Assembly: GCF_002080415.1 (NCBI RefSeq)
Contig: NZ_CP020474.1
Coordinates: 1,544,001 to 1,608,000, forward strand
Reading direction: 5' to 3'
DNA from: Roseovarius mucosus
Lineage (GTDB): Bacteria > Pseudomonadota > Alphaproteobacteria > Rhodobacterales > Rhodobacteraceae
Length of the DNA stretch: 64,000 bases
Part shown: positions 61,186 to 64,000 of the stretch, piece by piece
Numbering within the stretch: position 1 is the first letter of the stretch
How the letters are laid out: each line of letters starts with the position of its first letter
Made by a program: the position numbers and the translations under genes
Notes under the pieces: model-generated
Seen by the model: only the letters and a program-made list of their open reading frames with translations
Databases searched by the model: none
What the model was told of the DNA's origin: nothing

Positions 61186-61697
61186 GCGCGTGACAGCGCG
61201 ACGGCCTGAATTTCGACGGGGCAATCATCCTGCCCGCAGACCCCTTCGTCACAGAAGCGGCAAATGTGATCCGCACTTTGGCGGCTTTTCGTCAAGGCGG
61301 CGAGGATACGGGAAAGTGCGACCTCCAGCGTTGCCCGTTCCATGGGCGTAAGTCCCTCGGTCAGCGGAATCAGTATCTCGCTCTGCGCCTGTCGCAGATC
61401 CGCATAAAGCCTAAGACCTTTAATGGTCAGCGAAATCGCAACTTCGCGCCGGTCCTGCCCATCGCCGCGCCGTGCCAGTCCCTTGTCCGCCAAGCCATCA
61501 ATCAGCCTTACTGTCGCCGAATGGCTAAGCCCGATAATCCGCGCAAGTTCCGACAGAGTAAGTGCGGAATGCTGGCCCAAGGTCAGAATCGCACCTGTGT
61601 TTGATGGTTTTAGATCCGCATGCCGTGCCATCGACATCGCCTGAGCATCCGAGATGGCCGTGGCTGCTGCGTTGAGCAGGTTTGCTAGTCTGTCCAT
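61182..61697 (-). CDS. MarR-family regulator with C-terminal Cys cluster
   Basis: A 171-aa winged-helix regulator (LTLSELARIIGLSHSATVRL, then the wing RRGDGQDRREVAISLT). The last ~25 residues contain CRFCDEGVCGQDDCPVE, four cysteines that could bind a metal or sense redox or thiols, a tail seen in a subset of MarR proteins. It is probably autorepressed through the palindrome 61715-61737, just upstream of its start, and controls the overlapping EamA gene. Confidence 0.9.
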   Translation of the reverse strand: MDRLANLLNAAATAISDAQAMSMARHADLKPSNTGAILTLGQHSALTLSELARIIGLSHSATVRLIDGLADKGLARRGDGQDRREVAISLTIKGLRLYADLRQAQSEILIPLTEGLTPMERATLEVALSRILAALTKSRQSADHICRFCDEGVCGQDDCPVEIQAVALSRA

Positions 61698-62027
61698 GGT
61701 GAGTCTCTGTGTTATATGTATGCATCATGCATATATAATTAAACGGCGCTGTGTCAAGCGACCTGCATGGCTTACGGGTGCCATCGGTCTTGCCTGCCCC
61801 CTTGCACCATTCGCGACATCACTTGGGCGATGAGGTAAAATCGACAGCGCCATTTTATGCTTGCCTTAAATACATTTATGTCCATACATAAAAGCAAGAG
61901 TCAGATCCTTCATGAAAGACTTAGCTGTAAATTCCAGCAGCCTGGGCGTGGGCGCATACTCTTGATCCAAAGGTAACCTTCGAAGGGGCCAAAGAGCTTG
62001 CCTTCGATCCGAACAGGGAAATCTCCA
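61698..62027. other. 330-bp divergent control region between marR and the OsmF-type gene
   Basis: It contains the MarR-type palindrome (61715-61737) close to marR. The rest is moderately A/T-rich and holds no recognisable gene. The region just before 62028 has AGGGA as RBS. Confidence 0.5.
61715..61737. promoter_or_regulatory. MarR-type operator
   Basis: TATGCAT-C-ATGCATA is a perfect 7-1-7 palindrome, extended outward on both sides to a 23-bp dyad with one mismatch per arm. It lies 18-40 nt upstream of the marR start, where an autorepressor would block the promoter. Confidence 0.65.
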
Positions 62028-62906
62028 ATGAAAAATCTTGTGACAACTCTGGCAACATCCGCGGCGCTGTTCATTGGGCAAGGGGCGCAAGCAGATAATT
62101 TTGTCGTTGGCACCAAGAACTTCACCGAACAATTCATTCTTGGTGAAATCTATGCTGCTGCGCTGGAAAGCATTGATATTCCGGTTGAGCGCAAGATCAA
62201 TCTTGGGGGTACGCTGATTGCCCATGCGGCGCTCACGGGTGGGGATATCGACATGTATCCCGAGTACACCGGCACGGCCCTGTCTGCGGTTGTCAAAGGC
62301 GAGATGTCTTCTGACGCACAGGTCGTGTATGATACGGTGAAAAGCTACTATGATACAGAATTGGATCTAAAGTGGCTGGAGCCTGCCCATATCAACAACG
62401 GCTATGCCATGTTGGTGCGCCGGGAAACCGCTGAGAAATACAACCTCAAAACACTGTCCGACCTAGGCGTTGCAGCGCCAGAGCTGTCCATTGGCGGAGG
62501 GCCGGAATTTCCTGACCGTGCTGACGGGCTGGTCGGTCTGCGCAATGTCTACGGGGCCGAGTTTCGTGAATTCCGCATGTTTGCAAAACTTGGGCTGCGG
62601 TACGATGCCTTGGCTGCGGGTCAGATTGACGTGAACAACGGGTTTGCGACTGATTGGCAGATTGCAGCTGAAGACTATGTCGTAATGGAAGACGACAAAG
62701 GGCTTTTCCCCCCGTATTTCGTGGCACCCGTCGTTCGCAAAGACGCGCTTGAAGAGTTTCCGAGGGCCGAGGAGATGCTGAATCGCGTCTCTGATCAGCT
62801 GGACAATGACATCATGCGGACCCTGAACAAGCGGGTAGAGGTCGGGCGTGAAGAAGCGCGCGATGTGGCACAGGATTTCCTGAAATCCGTTGGCATTATT
62901 GACTAA
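62028..62906 (+). CDS. OsmF/OpuC-type ABC substrate-binding protein (quaternary-amine class)
   Basis: A 292-aa periplasmic protein with a Sec signal (MKNLVTTLATSAALFIGQ, cleavage near AQAD). The fold markers of the glycine-betaine/choline class are present: VGTKNFTEQFILGEI at the mature N-terminus, then DIDMYPEYTGTAL and GQIDVNNGFATDWQI. ATG 62028 has AGGGA 9 nt upstream. No permease or ATPase lies between it and the lyase gene 58 nt downstream; these may follow outside the window. The same class includes EgtU-type binding proteins for ergothioneine, which is relevant to the lyase. Confidence 0.88.
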   Translation: MKNLVTTLATSAALFIGQGAQADNFVVGTKNFTEQFILGEIYAAALESIDIPVERKINLGGTLIAHAALTGGDIDMYPEYTGTALSAVVKGEMSSDAQVVYDTVKSYYDTELDLKWLEPAHINNGYAMLVRRETAEKYNLKTLSDLGVAAPELSIGGGPEFPDRADGLVGLRNVYGAEFREFRMFAKLGLRYDALAAGQIDVNNGFATDWQIAAEDYVVMEDDKGLFPPYFVAPVVRKDALEEFPRAEEMLNRVSDQLDNDIMRTLNKRVEVGREEARDVAQDFLKSVGIID

Positions 62907-62964
62907 GGAACGTGCAAGGCAGGTATGATCCTGCCTTGCGTTTCTAACTGATCGGACCCTTTTC

Positions 62965-64000
62965 ATGATAATCAATATCGACTCTCGGGGAGTGTCGGCG
63001 CGCACGATTTTCAAGATCGCTCATGACTTCACACCGGTAAGTATTTCCCCCGATACCGCCAAAACAATCGCAGCAAGCTATTCATGCTTGCAAGAGCATG
63101 CGGCCAGTGGCCAAGCGATTTACGGTGTAAGTACAGGTCTTGGTGCGGCCGTGGATACGGTCATGAAGGTGCGCACGGGCGATGACCAGCATTTGATTCC
63201 AAGGGCGCGGGCCGTTGGGGTGGGTCGTATCGCCACCGAGGTCGAAGCCCGCGCCATGATCGCCACGCGTTTGTCGCGTGTCTGCGTTGGTCATTCTGGA
63301 ATGTCCTACGCTGTGGCCGCTGCATTGGCAGGGATGCTCAATCACCGCATTGTGCCCCGCGTTCCGATGCTTGGATCTGTCGGAGAGGCAGATTTGGCCC
63401 CGATGGCCCATATCGCAGAAGTTCTGACCGGTAGAGGCACTGTTATCCGCGCTGATGGCAGCCTGACAGACGGGCGTACCGCTTTTCTTGAGGCCGGACT
63501 AGAGCTGCCAAAATTTGGTGTCAAAGACGGGCTTGCGCTGGTGTCATCGAATTCAGCCGCCCTTGGGCTTGCCGCGCTTGCCATCGCGGATGTTCAGCGT
63601 GTCTTTGCCGCGCAAGTGGCAGCGGTGGCATTAAGCTATGAAGGGTTTCGCGCCAGTATCGCGCCACTCGCACCCGCAGCGACGGCGCTGCGACCAGCCC
63701 CGTATCAGGGCACAATTGCCGAAAGCTTGCTGTCTTTACTCGAAGGCGGCAATCTGATGGAGCCCAAAGCACAGCGGCGGCTGCAAGACCCTTTATCGCT
63801 GCGTTGTGTCAGTTCGGTTTTCGGTGCGGTGCAATCCACAATTTGCCACGCCCGCGACGCCGTTGCCTTGGAACTGGCGACCAGCGACGACAATCCTGCG
63901 ATCAATACGGCGCTTGATCTCGTATTGCCCAACGGGAATTTTGATCCGACCCATGTGGCCCTTTCCTTTGATACAATGGCACTGGCCCTAGCGCGTCTTG
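62965..64000 (+). CDS. Histidine/aromatic ammonia-lyase-family protein lacking the MIO triad (partial)
   Basis: 345 codons are visible; the 3' end lies outside the window. HAL-family landmarks appear in order: YGVSTGLG near residue 53, GSVGEADLAP (137-146), QDPLSLRC near 275, and SDDNPAI near 312. In MIO enzymes the second reads GSVGASGDLAP, and Ala-Ser-Gly cyclises to the electrophilic cofactor. Here that triad is absent and the loop is one residue shorter. The usual catalytic Tyr of QDxYSLRC is Leu. Non-MIO members of the fold, such as ergothionase, eliminate trimethylamine from betaine-type histidine derivatives. With an OsmF-type binding protein upstream, a quaternary-amine lyase is more likely than a histidine ammonia-lyase. 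Confidence 0.82.
   Translation, partial: MIINIDSRGVSARTIFKIAHDFTPVSISPDTAKTIAASYSCLQEHAASGQAIYGVSTGLGAAVDTVMKVRTGDDQHLIPRARAVGVGRIATEVEARAMIATRLSRVCVGHSGMSYAVAAALAGMLNHRIVPRVPMLGSVGEADLAPMAHIAEVLTGRGTVIRADGSLTDGRTAFLEAGLELPKFGVKDGLALVSSNSAALGLAALAIADVQRVFAAQVAAVALSYEGFRASIAPLAPAATALRPAPYQGTIAESLLSLLEGGNLMEPKAQRRLQDPLSLRCVSSVFGAVQSTICHARDAVALELATSDDNPAINTALDLVLPNGNFDPTHVALSFDTMALALARL

Noticed and set aside
62965-64000. Plain histidine ammonia-lyase (hutH)
   Set aside because: The Ala-Ser-Gly needed for the MIO cofactor is absent, the QDxYSLRC Tyr is lost, and no hutU, hutI or hutG neighbour is visible.

Overview
The window reads as a chromosomal segment of an alphaproteobacterium of the Rhodobacterales (Roseobacter group). 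Coding density and G+C are high. ABC importers dominate, many genes are joined by four-base ATGA overlaps, and several families are typical of marine roseobacters. No rRNA, tRNA, CRISPR array or intact insertion sequence was seen. Family assignments come from reading the sequence only; no database search was run.

Bases 1-39,700 are mostly nutrient-acquisition operons. There are three separate polyamine/opine-type ABC importers, each with its own regulator class and its own enzyme. The first (1366-5435) has a short-chain dehydrogenase and faces a LuxR-type regulator. The second (9224-14969) has a GlpO/PuuB-like amine oxidase and a cupin, and follows a MocR regulator and an enolase-superfamily gene. 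The third (34956-39697) has an Asp/Glu-hydantoin racemase-like enzyme and faces a GntR/FCD regulator across an overlapping double palindrome. Between them lie a cyanate/nitrate-type ABC importer ending in cyanase (15043-18680), which faces an NtrC-like activator without a normal GAFTGA loop; an imelysin/di-heme cytochrome/porin/DUF1513 iron-uptake operon (21045-27088); a FecCD-type metal-chelate importer (28012-30871); a Pit phosphate carrier; a Nudix hydrolase; and a GNAT gene.

The most unusual region is 39,851-59,496 on the minus strand. Eight closely spaced or overlapping genes appear to form one 19.6-kb operon, and all of them carry recognisable Sec signal peptides (one currently out of frame). 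In transcription order they are two helical secreted proteins (377 and 434 aa), a 1277-aa coiled-coil protein with a hydrophobic mid-segment and a beta-rich C-terminus, a 446-aa protein, a 652-aa protein ending in a beta-helix-like region, a 931-aa internalin-like LRR protein with four Cys-bounded modules, a 2146-aa SpvB/FG-GAP/RHS polymorphic toxin whose tip is an M91-type HExxH metallopeptidase, and a 218-aa secreted protein. I read this as a candidate undescribed secreted toxin-delivery system, possibly analogous to a Tc complex. The last gene is either a candidate immunity protein or an accessory factor.

Bases 60,274-64,000 hold a MarR/EamA pair with a clear MarR operator. They are followed by an OsmF/OpuC-type binding protein and, cut by the window edge, a histidine ammonia-lyase-family gene in which the Ala-Ser-Gly triad that forms the MIO cofactor is missing. 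That pair suggests elimination of an amine from a quaternary-ammonium substrate, with ergothioneine catabolism as the leading guess.
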